Assembly (NCBI GenBank): GCA_963735065.1
Contig: CAVTJL010000001.1
Location: forward strand, 1,302,001 to 1,366,000
Length of the DNA: 64,000 nucleotides
Origin: CAVTJL01 sp963735065
GTDB taxonomy: Bacteria; Pseudomonadota; Alphaproteobacteria; Geminicoccales; Geminicoccaceae
Reading direction: 5' to 3'
A program made the translations under genes and the position numbers. Of this stretch, positions 36,840 through 45,337 are shown one piece after another (the stretch's first letter is position 1; the number at the start of each line of letters is the position of its first letter). The notes under the pieces are model-generated. The model was not told the DNA's origin and ran no database searches. It saw only the letters and a list, made by a program, of their open reading frames with translations.

Positions 36840-37070
36840 ATGTCGGATCAGCGCCTGCTCCGCTTCCTCGCCGTCAACGCCCTCATCGGCATCGTCGTGG
36901 GCTGGGTCCTGCTCGCGGCGCTCATCCTCCTCGACGTGGCGCGGCTGGGCCAGCTGCTGTGGGCCTCGGAGGACCGGGTCACGACCATCATTCTCGCGGC
37001 CGCGGGCTTCGGCGTCACCTTCGGCAGCCTTGCCATGGGCACCGCGATCTTCCTGTTGCCCAAGCGCTGA
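36840..37070 (+). CDS. Small two-helix membrane protein
   Basis: 76 residues, two strong transmembrane helices (FLAVNALIGIVVGWVLLAAL and ILAAAGFGVTFGSLAMGTAI), a short charged loop between them and a KR end. Conserved short proteins of this form are common in Rhizobiales/Rhodospirillales. No function is known. It converges with the uronate dehydrogenase gene, three bases away. Confidence 0.65.
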   Translation: MSDQRLLRFLAVNALIGIVVGWVLLAALILLDVARLGQLLWASEDRVTTIILAAAGFGVTFGSLAMGTAIFLLPKR

Positions 37071-37073
37071 GGC

Positions 37074-37877
37074 TCAGACGATCTTCGTCGGATCGCCGGT
37101 GAAGTCGGGCGAGCAGAAGCCGCCGCCCTGGCGCTCATTGTCGAGGTCGTTCTTGAACTTCTTGCCGACCAGCCGGTCCGCGAAGACCTCGGCATTGTCC
37201 TGGGGATGGTAGCCCAGCCGGGCGGCGTTGCTGTTGTCCCACCAGCTCCTGGTGTTGGCCGAGACGCCGTAGACGATCTCGTAGCGATAGTCGGCGCTGA
37301 GGCCGGCATCGATCATGCGGCAGAAGTCGGGGAGGCTCTGCCAGGTGCTCAGCATGCGCTCGTCCACGGGCTCGGCGCGGGCCGAGCCGATGCGCATGCA
37401 CATGGCCGAGATGCCGTGCTTGTTGGCGTAGTAGAGGGCGATGTCCTCGCCGAAGGCCTTGCTCAGGCCGTAGCGCGAGTCGGGCCTGGCCGGCGTGGTG
37501 TGGTCGAGCCGCTTGGTGACCGGCTGGAAGCCGATCGCGTGGTTCGAGCTCGCAAAGAGGATGCGCTTGGTGCCGGCCTTGCGCGCCGCCTCGAAGACGT
37601 TGACCAGCCCCACGATGTTGGCGTTGAGGATGGTGGGCCAGTCCGCCTCGATCGACTGCCCGCCCAGATGGACGCAGGCATCGACCCCCTCGAACATGCG
37701 CTCGACGGCGGCGGCGTCGCCCAGATCGCCCACCATCAGCTCCTCGCCCGCCGCGGCCGTTCCCAGATCGTCCCGGTCCGAGAGGCGCAGCGCCTTGTAG
37801 CGGCCCTGCACGTGCCGCCGATACTCGCGTCCCAGGGCGCCCGCAGCCCCAGTGATCAAGAGACGCTCGATCTGCAT
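37074..37877 (-). CDS. udh: Uronate dehydrogenase (extended SDR)
   Basis: The 267-residue extended SDR closely follows the Agrobacterium uronate dehydrogenase pattern: TGAAGALGREYR at the nucleotide site, VHLGG, the phrase FASSNHAIGFQPVTKRLD, then PARPDSRYGLSKAFGE with Tyr136 and Lys140 of the catalytic pair, and WWDNSNAARLGY. The enzyme oxidises D-galacturonate or D-glucuronate to the aldarolactone with NAD, the first step of oxidative uronate breakdown. Length and motifs agree; no gli/gci or aldarate genes are in the window. It stands alone. Confidence 0.78.
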   Translation of the reverse strand: MQIERLLITGAAGALGREYRRHVQGRYKALRLSDRDDLGTAAAGEELMVGDLGDAAAVERMFEGVDACVHLGGQSIEADWPTILNANIVGLVNVFEAARKAGTKRILFASSNHAIGFQPVTKRLDHTTPARPDSRYGLSKAFGEDIALYYANKHGISAMCMRIGSARAEPVDERMLSTWQSLPDFCRMIDAGLSADYRYEIVYGVSANTRSWWDNSNAARLGYHPQDNAEVFADRLVGKKFKNDLDNERQGGGFCSPDFTGDPTKIV

Positions 37878-38034
37878 GGCCTTCCTCCCGTTGGCATCGC
37901 CGCGCGGTTAGAGCACAAGGGCCGCCAGCTGAGAAGCGACAGCCCGGCACGCGTGCTGCCCGCTTGATCTGGATCACGGTCCGATTCAGCATGCGCGCCT
38001 AAGGCTGGGCCAGACCGCGGGAAGGGAACGGACG

Positions 38035-38595
38035 ATGGCGACGGGCGAGAAGGCAGCAACCGGGAGCCGCGAGGCCGTGGGGGTCTTCGAGGACTGGTCG
38101 ACGCTGGAGGCTGCCGTCGACGAGCTCAAGGCCGGCGGCTTTGCGGGCGACGACATCAGCCTGCTCGCCGGCCACGTCACGGTCGAGCAGAAGCTGGGCC
38201 ACATGTACGAGCGCGTCCAGGACATGGAGGACGACCCCGAGGCGCCGCGCACCGCCTTCGTCTCCAGCAAGGGCATCGGCCGGCGCGAGGACCTCGTGAT
38301 CGACAGCCTCACGGTGATGCCGCCGCTGATCGCCGCCGGCATCGTCGTCGCCTCGGCCGGCGCCGTCGCCGCCGCCATCGCCGGCACCGCCGTGGTGGGC
38401 GCCACGCTCGGCACCGTGCTCGCCCGCTGGATGGACCAGCGCCACGCCGACTGGCTCCAGGAGCAGCTCGACCGCGGCGGCATCCTCCTCTGGGTAAAAA
38501 CACCCGACAAGGAGGCCGAGAAGCGCGCCACCGACATCCTCACCCGCCACTCCGGCAAGGACGTCCACGTCCACAGCATTCCCAAGGCGGCCTAG
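38035..38595 (+). CDS. General-stress 17M-like membrane-associated protein
   Basis: 186 residues. The N-terminal half (AVGVFEDWSTLEAAVDELKA and GDDISLLAGHVTVEQKL) matches the alpha/beta stress domain seen in YflT/17M-like and DUF1269-like proteins. The middle has a glycine/alanine-rich helix pair (AAGIVVASAGAVAAAIAGTA), likely membrane-inserted as a glycine zipper. The C-terminus repeats the alpha/beta motif (GILLWVKTPDKEAEKRATDI). Such proteins respond to envelope or osmotic stress; the activity is unknown. It lies between udh and palindrome array P2. Confidence 0.65.
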   Translation: MATGEKAATGSREAVGVFEDWSTLEAAVDELKAGGFAGDDISLLAGHVTVEQKLGHMYERVQDMEDDPEAPRTAFVSSKGIGRREDLVIDSLTVMPPLIAAGIVVASAGAVAAAIAGTAVVGATLGTVLARWMDQRHADWLQEQLDRGGILLWVKTPDKEAEKRATDILTRHSGKDVHVHSIPKAA

Positions 38596-38646
38596 CGGCA
38601 GGGCCCCAAGGCGGGACAGGGGCGCCGGCGGCCTTTCTTTTCCTTT

Positions 38647-39012
38647 GTCATCCTCGGGCGCTCGACCCGAGGATCCATGCTCACGCTCGCGACGACGCGC
38701 CAGGACGTGCCATGGACCCTCGTGTCGGGGCACGAGGGCGACGGGAAGAAAGAGCGGGCGGCGCGAGCCCGCACTCTTGTCCGTCACCCCCCGGCGTGAC
38801 CGGGGCGTCAGGTGACACGGGCGCGACGGGACGGGAGGAGCGCAGCCCCCGCCACCTGACCGCCCGCTCGAGGCGGGCGGTGACGTGAAGGAGCGAGGAC
38901 GCACCTCTCCTGTCGCCCCCCGACGTGATCGGGGGGCCAACTGGTGGAGGCTGGCCACGCTACTCTCGCGTCACGACCGCCCGTTGATCCCCCGCTCAAG
39001 GCGGGGGATGAC
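38647..39012 (-). repeat. Ordered palindrome array P2 (after HTH copy 3)
   Basis: Six different dyads in order along the plus strand: a GTCATCCTCGGGC..CCCGAGGATCC (38647-38680); b CCCTCGTGTCGGGGCACGAGGG (38716-38737 region); c CACCCCCCGGCGTGACCGGGG (38784-38804 region); d ACCGCCCGCTCGAGGCGGGCGGT (38859-38881 region); e CGCCCCCCGACGTGATCGGGGGG (38914-38936 region); f GATCCCCCGCTCAAGGCGGGGGATG (38986-39010 region). The same order recurs in P3 and, reversed, in P1. On the minus strand it directly follows HTH copy 3. Confidence 0.8.
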
Positions 39013-39044
39013 CCGTGAGGGCGCGTCGGCTCGCTCTGCTATCA

Positions 39045-39642
39045 CTAGCCTTTGCTGATCTTCTCTTCTTTCACTCTCCTCGTTTGCTCCTCCACCGCCC
39101 CGGCCTCGCTCTCTCCCAGCGCGGCCTGGCGGCTCTCGGCGTAACGCAGGACCCAGTCGGCCACGTCCGGGTTGCTCCGGGCGAAGGCGAGGAGGTCCGA
39201 GACAAGCTCGGCGGCGACGGCGTTGTCGGCCGGCGCCGCGCCGATCTCGTCCCCAGCACAGAGGTCGGGATCGCGGTCGCTCGTGCGCGGCATGAGGCGG
39301 CGCAGGCGGTTTTCCGGATGGCGGCCGCGGTTGCCCTCGTAGGCAAGGAACAAAAGCGCTTTGGTGTCGCCCATGTCGGCGAGGTGCTGGAGGCTGGCGA
39401 ATGCCGTCCTGATCAGGATCTCTTCGCGCTCGTCCTCGGGCAGCTCGGCCTCGCGCCGGTAGTAGGCGACGTGTTTCTGGAACTTCTCGTCCTCGAGGAG
39501 CGCCAGAATCTCGGCCTCGTCCGTCCCCTCGTGCCTGGCGACCTCGGCCGGCGTCATGCCGCCGGCGAGTCTGCCGCGCCAGCCGCACGGTGCGAGCCGC
39601 GGGCATCGAGGCGGGGGAACGCGAGGGGTAGGGGGAAGGCAT
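39045..39642 (-). pseudogene. HTH repeat-family protein, copy 3 (frameshifted near 39575)
   Basis: Starts at ATG 39642 directly downstream of the conserved promoter. The opening PASMPAARTVRLAR is followed by an indel (ARQTRRRH instead of ARRLAGG) near 39570-39580; thereafter the frame MTPAEVARHEGTDEAEILAL and the rest are open to 39045. It lacks the insert of copy 2 and is nearly identical to copy 1. Another frame reads on into the palindrome array as VIPRLERGING, as copy 2 does. The product is unknown; DNA binding is inferred. Confidence 0.7.
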
Positions 39643-39650
39643 GGGGGCTC

Positions 39651-39678
39651 GATATAGGAATGAAGAGCCCGTTGTCAA
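39651..39678 (-). promoter_or_regulatory. Promoter of HTH gene copy 3
   Basis: On the minus strand TTGACA (39678-39673), a 16-bp spacer and TATATC (39656-39651) are followed eight bases later by ATG 39642. Further upstream lies GTGACAAAAGAAAA (39706-39693 region), also seen at 18472-18486. Confidence 0.65.
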
Positions 39679-39702
39679 TCGGAAGTTGATTGTTTTCTTT
39701 TG

Positions 39703-40263
39703 TCACTCGCCTTCTCGGGTACGGGCGGGGGGCCTCTCGGTGCTGCAGGCTCGTGCCAGGCCGGCGAGGTCGTGCCAGGCGATGCGCTGGTGTGGGAGGC
39801 GCTCGCCGTCGACCGTGTCGAAGCCGGTCTCGACCGTGCGGCCGCCGAGACGCTCGTAGAAGCGGATGCCGGCCCTGTTGGCGGAAAAAGCCCACAGACA
39901 AACGCTCTCGAGGCCGCGGGCGGCAAGGCGATCCGCTGCGGCGCCGAGAAGAAGCCGGCCGAGCCCGCCGCCGCGCCGGCCGGGGCGGACGTGGAGATTG
40001 TCGATAGAGACATCCCAGCCGGGCTCGACGCCGGGGTAGGCGGCGATGAAGCCCATCGGCTGGCCGGCCGCCTCGGCCAGCAGCACGACAGCGCCCGCGG
40101 GCGGCCGCGCCAGCATCGCATCCCAGTGGGCGCGCCGATCGGCGACGACCGGCCCATCAAGAAAAGAATCCGGCATGATGCCGCGATAGGCCGAGCGCCA
40201 GCTCGCCACATGCAGATCGGCGATGGTCGCGGCGTCGGCCGGGCCGGCGTCGCGGATCGTCAT
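39703..40263 (-). CDS. GNAT-family N-acetyltransferase
   Basis: 186 residues with the acetyl-CoA loop: VSIDNLHVRPGRRGGGLGR (Q/R-x-x-G-x-G/A as RRGGGLG) and the C-terminal 'CLWAFSANRAGIRFYERLGG', where FYERLG is the standard last helix. It opens MTIRDAGPADAATIADLHV, typical of ribosomal-protein or small-molecule acetyltransferases. The substrate is unknown. It ends 25 bp from the promoter of HTH copy 3 on the same strand. Confidence 0.85.
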   Translation of the reverse strand: MTIRDAGPADAATIADLHVASWRSAYRGIMPDSFLDGPVVADRRAHWDAMLARPPAGAVVLLAEAAGQPMGFIAAYPGVEPGWDVSIDNLHVRPGRRGGGLGRLLLGAAADRLAARGLESVCLWAFSANRAGIRFYERLGGRTVETGFDTVDGERLPHQRIAWHDLAGLARACSTERPPARTREGE

Positions 40264-40516
40264 CGGCGCGTCGTGCCGCGCCGGGCGTTTGTCGGTGGTC
40301 AGGTGGCTCCTCCCGAGGTGGGGCCGCGAGCGGGCCCATTCTTAGGCGACGGGCGAGCGGAGCGGCAAGGCGGCTGGCAGGACCGCGATCTTGAGACGCC
40401 CCGTCTCGCGTGCCGAGCGTGGGATGCCCGGCGTCTCGTCGCTCTCGGCCCGGCCCCGGCCTCTTCGCCTGCCCTTCGCTCTCTGGTAGGTTGAGCTGTG
40501 AGGAGCGCTAGCTACC

Positions 40517-41011
40517 ATGGCGATGCAGAAGACAGAGCTGTACGACGAGGACTTTTATCAGTGGAGCCGCGAGCAAGCGGCGGCGCTGCGGCGGCTGTCG
40601 GCCGAGCGGTGGAACGGCCCGCTCGACCTCGAGCACTTGGCGGAGGAGGTCGAGGAGTTGGGCTCGGAAGTCCGCAACGCCGCGCGAAGCCACCTCCGCC
40701 GCCTGATCGAGCATGCGCTGAAGCTCGAATACTCGCCCGCCTCCGAGCCGCGCGCCGGCTGGATCGACACGATCGACGACGCCCGTGACGAGATCGCCGA
40801 ACGACTGACGCCCACTATCCGCCGTGACCTCGAGACCTCTCTCCCCGACGCCTATACGCGGGCGCTCCGCCGGGCACGCAAGGCCCTGGCGAGGGCGGGC
40901 GAGACCGAGGCCGCCGGTGCGCTGCCGGAAGAATGCCCCTATTCCCTCGCGTGGCTCCTCGACGAGGCATGGTATCCGACCAGCCGTCATGGGCTAGTGA
41001 ATGATCCATAA
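40517..41011 (+). CDS. DUF29-family protein, copy 1
   Basis: 164 residues, mostly helical. It opens LYDEDFYQWSREQAAAL and has the family core WNGPLDLEHLAEEVEELG, then 'SHLRRLIEHALKLEYSP' and CPYSLAWLLDEAWYP at the end. DUF29 proteins occur in many cyanobacteria and alphaproteobacteria in multiple copies and have no proven role. A paralogue lies on the opposite strand at 42630-43124, and a two-gene unknown operon is enclosed between them. Confidence 0.87.
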   Translation: MAMQKTELYDEDFYQWSREQAAALRRLSAERWNGPLDLEHLAEEVEELGSEVRNAARSHLRRLIEHALKLEYSPASEPRAGWIDTIDDARDEIAERLTPTIRRDLETSLPDAYTRALRRARKALARAGETEAAGALPEECPYSLAWLLDEAWYPTSRHGLVNDP

Positions 41012-41164
41012 CGCGGCCAGAGATGCTGGCTGAGCGCCAGAGCTCGAGCCTAGCGCAAGGCTGGCCGAGATTGATATAGCCGAATGAGCGTCAGACATCA
41101 GTTAAATGCAGCGGTGCTGTAGTTCAATATCCTTCTTGGGTCAAGAAAGCCAAGATTATTGATG

Positions 41165-41707
41165 TCAGAGAGGTATCCATCCAAATTCTTTCTCGATGCT
41201 TGATCGATAGGGAGTGCGAATTTGAATTGGCGCGCGGCGAACATATTCTTCTGCTTTCGCGGTGATTCTGGGGCCCAGGGTGCGCAGGTGGCGCAGCACT
41301 TGTTCGCAGGTGGGAACCACCCCTCGGCCGGCCGGAAAGCCCGGCTTGAGCGTCGTCCAGACAACGCCTTCGACGCCCCGCGCAGCCGCCCATACCCCGA
41401 CAGGCCTAGTTTGGTCGTGGCGTGAAGACCGGAATGGGCTCCAGGCCCCTATCGAATCACAAGCGTTTTCCCTTCTGATGCCCTCCCGATCGGCCAGCCC
41501 ACGAACGGCTTCGTCCAACGAGCGGACCGACAGACGGGTCCACAGGACGGGAAGCTGCGCTGCACCATCAACCACAACCAGCGTCAAGCGTCCATCCTGG
41601 GAAATCCTCGCAAACTCGACTGGCAGTTCTGGGCCGTCGGCATGCCACTCCTCTACCGGCAACTCTTTCGGATTCCAGATCAGCGAGCCCCATCCGAGGC
41701 ATGACAA
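41165..41707 (-). CDS. Gamma-glutamylcyclotransferase-like protein
   Basis: 180 residues. It starts at a TTG directly after the stop of the upstream gene (TGA-TTG), with GGGAGG ten bases back. The N-terminus LGWGSLIWNPKELPV resembles the glycine-rich YGSL/GSLIW substrate loop of the GGCT/AIG2 fold; EFARISQDGRLTLVVVDGAA follows as the next strands, and a conserved-looking IRTPYRSSIEKEFGW closes it. GGCT folds release 5-oxoproline or remove gamma-glutamyl groups, but the catalytic Glu is not certain here. It is coupled to an unknown helical protein, suggesting a two-component module. Confidence 0.55.
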   Translation of the reverse strand: MSCLGWGSLIWNPKELPVEEWHADGPELPVEFARISQDGRLTLVVVDGAAQLPVLWTRLSVRSLDEAVRGLADREGIRRENACDSIGAWSPFRSSRHDQTRPVGVWAAARGVEGVVWTTLKPGFPAGRGVVPTCEQVLRHLRTLGPRITAKAEEYVRRAPIQIRTPYRSSIEKEFGWIPL

Positions 41708-42435
41708 TCACATCTTACCTCCCAATAAGCGAAGTTCCCTCGTAAGTTTGTTGCGATCAAAGAGCTTGAACTGAACCTTCTGATCTGCGTGCCGACAGTC
41801 GAGTGAAAGAGGTGGTGGCTCTGCCCCAAGCCAACGGACCACATCGGCAACCGTCTTGCCGGTACGCAGCCACGCCCGCGCGCAAAGCGATACAACATCT
41901 TCCTCAAAGCCAGAAAGCCGCCATACGCGCCATACGCAGGGGATCGAAATCTTCGTCGGGCGTCAATATTCCAAGAAAGTCGCCATGCTCGGCTGCCACA
42001 TGAAGATAGCGGTGCATCGCATGGTCGCTATCCTCAAGAGGGCTTGTCGGAGTGCCAAGCCCCAGCTTTATTCCGCGCAGCTCGGTGATTCCGACCGTGC
42101 ACTGGCTGTTCGGAAGCAGCATACGCTGATGAACCACAATGTCACGTTGCTTGAATAGGTGCTCGATGAGCGGATCTTGGGTTAACTGGCTCTTCTGTTC
42201 ACTGAACCAGAGAACGAAGCCCGGTTCGTTCTGGAGTTCCATTTGCAGGAGCTGCGGCACTTCCTTGAGCGCCTTGAGAAAGGCGCTGAGGTGCCATCTG
42301 AACTGCTCTGCATGATGATAGTGCGATTCCAGAGCGTGAAATCCAGAAATGCGCCTCGCGAAAGCGGTCGAACGAGGACTCGATGCGGTCGAGCGCTTTG
42401 GCGAGTGCGTCGACCTGACCCTCACAATCGGCCAC
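41708..42435 (-). pseudogene. Unknown helical protein, partner of the GGCT-like gene (two frameshifts)
   Basis: Reading from ATG 42435, MADCEGQVDALAKALDRIES leads, after an extra base near 42340, to 'HYHHAEQFRWHLSAFLKALK', QRDIVVHQRMLLPNSQCTVG and a block HRYLHVAAEHGDFLGILTP. A second extra base near 41910 leads to FEEDVVSLCARAWLRTGKTV and a C-terminus ending TGA 41708, touching the next start. About 241 residues without the shifts. No family recognised; the HH-rich helix and VVHQR are notable. G+C is lower than that of the flanking DUF29 genes, suggesting the pair was acquired. Confidence 0.5.
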
Positions 42436-42629
42436 GTCTCTTGCTCCAACCGGTATGCCAATTGTCCTCGCATAGATGCCGCTCGTATTCTGGAGACAGT
42501 GCGATCAAATCCGCCCGCTGTGCCGCAGGGGCGACATCGCTGGGCACGATGCTAGATGCAGAGGAAGCAGGGCCTGACCCGGCGACACCCGGCTGGACCG
42601 CTGCGATCTTCCCGGGCAACGCCGACACG

Positions 42630-43124
42630 CTAGGCACGGTCCGAGGACCGGGTCCGGGGTTCCGGTAGCCACTCCTCGTCCAGCAGCCGGCGAAGACGAT
42701 AGGGGCAGTCTTCGGGCAGCCCGTCTGCCGCCTCCGCCTCCCCGTAGCTTCGCAGGTCGCGCTCGACGCGACGACGGGTGCGCGAATAAAGATGAGAAAG
42801 CTGCTCCTCGAGATCGCGCCGGAGGCTCGGCGTCAGGAGGTTCTCGATCTGGTCGCGCGCCTCGTCGATCGCGTTCATCCAGCCCGTGCGTGGCTCGGTG
42901 GCCGAGGAACGCTCGAGCTTCAGGCAGTGCTCGATCACGCGCTGGAGCTGGCTGCGGACGGCGTTGCGGGTGGATCGGCCCAAATCCTCCACCTCCAGGG
43001 CCAGATGCGCGAGGTCGAGCGGGCCGTTCCAGCGCTGCTCGGCGAGGCGGTGGAGCGCTGCCGCCTGGTCCTGCGTCCAGACGTAAAAATCCTGCTCGTA
43101 GAGTTCTTCCTGGCGGGTCGCCAT
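42630..43124 (-). CDS. DUF29-family protein, copy 2
   Basis: 164 residues, the same length as copy 1 and clearly homologous (LYEQDFYVWTQDQAAALHRL; WNGPLDLAHLALEVEDLG; CPYRLRRLLDEEWLPEP). The two proteins differ at many positions, so this is an old paralogue rather than a recent duplication. It is oriented opposite to copy 1, with the unknown operon between them. Confidence 0.87.
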   Translation of the reverse strand: MATRQEELYEQDFYVWTQDQAAALHRLAEQRWNGPLDLAHLALEVEDLGRSTRNAVRSQLQRVIEHCLKLERSSATEPRTGWMNAIDEARDQIENLLTPSLRRDLEEQLSHLYSRTRRRVERDLRSYGEAEAADGLPEDCPYRLRRLLDEEWLPEPRTRSSDRA

Positions 43125-43216
43125 GGCGAGAGCCCTCTTTGCCGCTCAACCTAACGGAGAGGGCAGCCGAACGGAAGCCGCCCTCATATGGGGCCGGCAG
43201 AGCGCCGGACGATCCG

Positions 43217-43696
43217 TCAGCCCGCCTTCCGCCCCGCCCACGCCGCAAAATCCTTCGTCAGTCCCTCATAGTCCTCGAGGGTCGGGAACCCCTCGAAGCT
43301 GTGGCGGGCGGGGGTGGTGGCCCAGGGCAGCTTCTCGCTCGTCCAGCTCTCGATGAAGGGCGTGAACCAGCCGGGCTCGTCGAGCATGGTGGCGCGCAGC
43401 AGGACGAGCCAGGTCATGCGGTCGGGCCGGCTGAAGAGCCAGCTCATGCAATGGGGGCAGAAAAAATGGCGGGGCGAGCCGTGGAGGCCGCCGATGACGG
43501 GCTCGCCCCGGGTGACGGCCAAGCCCTCCGCCGGCAGCGCTATGCTGAGGGAAAAGGCGCTGGCGGTCATGCGCTGGCAGCCGGTGCAGTGGCAGGCCAT
43601 GGTCAAAAGGGGCGGGGCCGTGACCTGGAAGCGCACCTGCCCGCAGCGGCAGCCGCCTTGCCAGGGCAGATCCGGCCAGCTCATCGACGTCGCCAT
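43217..43696 (-). CDS. GFA-family protein (glutathione-dependent formaldehyde-activating-like, zinc)
   Basis: 159 residues with all seven zinc Cys of the GFA/CENP-V fold: GGCRCGQVRF, CHCTGCQRMT and FFCPHCMSWLF. The family was named for glutathione-formaldehyde condensation, but most members have no proven activity. ATG 43696 is the start. It ends 93 bp before the neighbouring DUF29 gene on the same strand and follows a GNAT gene 41 bp upstream, so cotranscription with the GNAT is likely. Confidence 0.87.
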   Translation of the reverse strand: MATSMSWPDLPWQGGCRCGQVRFQVTAPPLLTMACHCTGCQRMTASAFSLSIALPAEGLAVTRGEPVIGGLHGSPRHFFCPHCMSWLFSRPDRMTWLVLLRATMLDEPGWFTPFIESWTSEKLPWATTPARHSFEGFPTLEDYEGLTKDFAAWAGRKAG

Positions 43697-43737
43697 GGCG
43701 ATGCTCCTCCGTTCCTCGCGGCGCGGCCGACGCGGCC

Positions 43738-44304
43738 TCAGGCGCCCTCGAGCATGATGCGAAAGACGAGCTTGCGGTTGCCGCTCGGCGAGGGGGCGGG
43801 GGCCAGGCCCACGAGCCTGCCGCCGTTGGCCTCGATCACGCGGCGCGAGGCGTCGTTGTCCTCGTTGCAGGTGATGGTGACCCAGCGCAGCCCGACCTCG
43901 GGCGCCATGCCGAGGATGGCGCCCAGCGCCCAGGTGGCGTAGCCGCGGCCGCGCTTCCAGGGCACCACGGCATAGCCGATATGGCCCGAGCAGTAGTCGG
44001 GCAGCGCCTCGCTGCCGGGCTGGTAGCGCAGGTTGATCGAGCCCGAGAAGCTGCCATCCACGATCCAAAAAAGAAAAAAAGGCAGGCGCGGCACGATGCG
44101 GCCATCGCCGACCGCGATCCTGCCCTCCTGGCTGACGAGGTCGGCGAGGAAGGCGTCGGGGTCGCGGCGCAGGCGGGCGAGCTGCTCGCGGCTCACATCC
44201 TGCTCGGTGTTGGGCGACCAGCCGCGGGCGAGCGCGTCGGCATAGCCGGCGAGCAGGGCCCGGCTGGGCGGCACGAGGCGGGGTTGTCTGGGCTGCACCG
44301 GCAT
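43738..44304 (-). CDS. GNAT-family N-acetyltransferase
   Basis: 188 residues. The acetyl-CoA-binding segment reads GYAVVPWKRGRGYATWALGA (R-G-R-G-Y-A as the pyrophosphate loop), followed by VTITCNEDNDASRRVIEANG, the usual helix and strand of GNATs. The N-terminal 'VSREQLARLRRDPDAFLADL' block resembles the subgroup of general acetyltransferases found alone on chromosomes. ATG 44304 is chosen over a longer frame. The substrate is unknown. Confidence 0.83.
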   Translation of the reverse strand: MPVQPRQPRLVPPSRALLAGYADALARGWSPNTEQDVSREQLARLRRDPDAFLADLVSQEGRIAVGDGRIVPRLPFFLFWIVDGSFSGSINLRYQPGSEALPDYCSGHIGYAVVPWKRGRGYATWALGAILGMAPEVGLRWVTITCNEDNDASRRVIEANGGRLVGLAPAPSPSGNRKLVFRIMLEGA

Positions 44305-44413
44305 GGCCGATCTTCTGCCATGCGCGCCGGCCCTGGCGCCAGCCCCGCCGTTGGGCCTAAGACTGCCCGGCAAGCGCCTCGGGCGGGGCGAGCGGGAGGG
44401 GAGAGAGCTACGC

Positions 44414-45337
44414 ATGGCAGGGCCCAGGATCGTCGACGCGCACCACCATCTTTGGGATCTGGACAGGAACTATTATCCCTGGCTGAGCGACCAGCCCGAG
44501 GAGCATTTTTTCCTGGGCGATTACAGCGCCATCAAGAAGAACTATCTGCCCGACGACTACAGGCGGGACGCGGAGGGCTTCGACGTGGTGGCCACGGTGC
44601 ACTGCGAGGCCGAGTGGGACCGCGAGGACCAGGTGGGGGAGACGCGCTGGCTCACCGGGATCGCCGAGCGCTACGGCATGCCCAATGCCATCGTCGGGCA
44701 TGTCTGGCTCGCCCGCGACGACTGCGAGCGCGTGCTCGAGGGCCATGCGCAGTTCCCGATGTTCCGCGGCGTGCGCTCGAAGCCCCGGACCGCGCTGGCA
44801 CCGGACAAGATCGAGAAGAATGCGCCCTGGACGATGCAGGACCCGGCCTGGCGCCGCGGCTTTGCCATGCTGCAGCGCTTCGGCATGACCTACGATCTGC
44901 GCGTGCCCTACTGGCATCTGGAGGAGGCGGCCGAGATCGCCTCTTTGTTCCCCGAGACGCCGATGGTGCTGAACCATACGGGCTTTCCCTGGGACAGGAG
45001 CGAGGCGGGGCTGGCGGCGTGGCGCAAGGCCATGCGGGTCATCGCCCAGGCGCCGCAGGTGTGGCTCAAGGTCTCGGAGTTCGGGCTCAAGGACAAGCCG
45101 TGGGACCTCGAGGAGAACAGGCGCGTGGTGCTGGACGCGATCGAGATCTTCGGCATCGAGCGCTGCATGTTCGCCTCCAACTTCCCGGTGGCGGGCCTGC
45201 GCGCCAGCTACCGCACGATCGTCGAGGGCATGATGGACATCCTGAAGGGCTTCTCGGCGGGCGAGCAGGATTCGTTTTTCTGTCGCAACGCCGCGAGCTT
45301 CTATCGGCTGGACCTCGGCCAGGGAGCAAGGCCGTGA
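44414..45337 (+). CDS. Amidohydrolase family 2 (TIM-barrel metal hydrolase)
   Basis: 307 residues. It begins with the metal motif VDAHHHLWDLDRNYYPWL and has HCEAEW, GHVWLARDD, VLNHTGFPWDR (metal His) and MFASNFPVAGL (where the family usually has G-S-D-WP; here N replaces D), marking L-rhamnono/fuconolactonase-like or 2-pyrone-4,6-dicarboxylate-hydrolase-like proteins. It hydrolyses a lactone or decarboxylates an aromatic acid; which is open. It overlaps the next gene by four bases (GTGA), so they are cotranslated. Confidence 0.83.
   Translation: MAGPRIVDAHHHLWDLDRNYYPWLSDQPEEHFFLGDYSAIKKNYLPDDYRRDAEGFDVVATVHCEAEWDREDQVGETRWLTGIAERYGMPNAIVGHVWLARDDCERVLEGHAQFPMFRGVRSKPRTALAPDKIEKNAPWTMQDPAWRRGFAMLQRFGMTYDLRVPYWHLEEAAEIASLFPETPMVLNHTGFPWDRSEAGLAAWRKAMRVIAQAPQVWLKVSEFGLKDKPWDLEENRRVVLDAIEIFGIERCMFASNFPVAGLRASYRTIVEGMMDILKGFSAGEQDSFFCRNAASFYRLDLGQGARP

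Noticed and set aside
38647..39012. CRISPR array
   Set aside because: The repeats are different palindromes with no constant spacer length and no cas genes nearby.
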